Shown piece by piece: positions 63,633-64,000 of a stretch of 64,000 nt of DNA (position 1 is its first letter; each line of letters begins with the position of its first letter). The notes under the pieces are model-generated. The model searched no databases and was not told where the DNA came from. It saw nothing but the letters and a program-made list of their open reading frames with translations. Location of the stretch: positions 451,616-515,615 of the forward strand of contig NW_003314286.1 of NCBI RefSeq assembly GCF_000143415.4, given 5' to 3'. The DNA is from Selaginella moellendorffii (taxonomy: Eukaryota; Streptophyta; Lycopodiopsida; Selaginellales; Selaginellaceae). The position numbers and the translations under genes were made by a program.

Positions 63633-64000
63633 ATGGCTCAAAGGAGACCTATTGCTAATCGTACTTGGCCCCCCAGCATTTTATATCAATCTCCACCTCC
63701 ATCCCCAAGTTCTACCAACATTCCACCTTCACCTCCACATAACAATCCTTTTTCTGCTGAGGGCTTTAGTGAAACTGAATTAGAGCTCCCTATATGTGAA
63801 ATTCCGGATCTTGCTACTAGAGAGGGATTGCCTCTAGCGCTTCAAGAGCAATGCCACATGTTTTTGCAAGATCTTGCTCCTGATATGGCAGGACTACTTG
63901 AAAGCACAGAACGCTATTACATTCGGTGTCCAATATGCTACTTTTTCTTGGACAAGACAAATGGCTCTATAGGTTTACAAACTTTTCTTGAGCACTCTAA
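63633..64000 (+). CDS. Pro/Ser-rich protein with Cys-pair motif, cut by window edge
   Basis: ATG 63633 (MAQRRPIANRTWPPSILY), open to the end of the window (122 codons). A Pro/Ser-rich N-terminus (SPPPSPSSTNIPPSPPHNN) is followed by LPLALQEQCHMFLQDLAPDM and RCPICYFFLDKTNGSIGLQT ending in an HSK, a possible zinc-binding C-x2-C…H module. Not recognised. Its position after the small acidic ORF suggests it belongs to the same mobile element. Confidence 0.55.
   Translation, partial: MAQRRPIANRTWPPSILYQSPPPSPSSTNIPPSPPHNNPFSAEGFSETELELPICEIPDLATREGLPLALQEQCHMFLQDLAPDMAGLLESTERYYIRCPICYFFLDKTNGSIGLQTFLEHS

Overview
The window looks like nuclear DNA of a lycophyte, most likely Selaginella moellendorffii or a close relative. 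The grounds are compact plant genes with introns of about 50 nt, a nucleus-encoded chloroplast ClpP5, a plant-type sn-2 GPAT, a PLS-class PPR gene, GRAS paralogs and abundant plant LTR retrotransposons. The species is inferred from gene style, not from a database match. A run of 100 Ns (58211-58310) is an assembly gap.

Left third (1-20.5 kb), gene-dense. In order: a carnosine N-methyltransferase-like gene that runs off the left edge (-), CstF50 (-), a coiled-coil protein (+), an NSR-like RRM protein (-), a small chloroplast-type membrane protein (+), ClpP5 (-), three tandem GRAS paralogs (-), GPAT (-), GINS subunit PSF2 (-) and a PPR protein (-). The genes are unrelated housekeeping or regulatory functions, not an operon. 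Several pairs are packed very tightly: 48 bp between CstF50 and its divergent neighbour, and 31 bp between the PPR stop and the PSF2 start. Four of these genes carry telo-box (AAACCCTA-type) motifs just upstream of the ATG. Each additional GRAS copy carries a decayed piece of the ClpP5 5' exon, which shows the duplication began next to ClpP5.

Middle (about 21-31.5 kb), the most interesting part. A 9.37-kb element (22067-31433) is bounded by a 21-bp perfect terminal inverted repeat (TIR) and a 4-5 bp target duplication, and it sits inside an old Ty3/Gypsy fragment. Removing it restores a gap-free match to the other Gypsy copies in the window. It carries two divergent multi-domain genes: a minus-strand gene ending in an FCP1/NIF-like HAD phosphatase domain, and a plus-strand DUF7869-like candidate transposase. 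It also carries a small acidic open reading frame (ORF) and about 18 copies of a roughly 24-bp palindrome. The palindromes lie in introns, coding sequence, the divergent promoter and the flanks. Two introns (38 and 49 nt) are little more than a palindrome plus splice sites.

Right half (31.5-64 kb), nested transposons. A family of non-coding elements with 1.3-1.7-kb LTRs has three members, one of them complete at 40812-48363 with TSD CTTCC. All three sit in copies of one decayed Ty3/Gypsy family. A Helitron-type helicase tail lies beside fragments of SMC6 and a PPR gene. A young complete Gypsy element (50189-55104, 233-bp LTRs, TSD AGGAT) interrupts a His-rich membrane-protein gene. Further Gypsy remains follow, then a second copy of the small acidic ORF and an unfinished ORF at the right edge.
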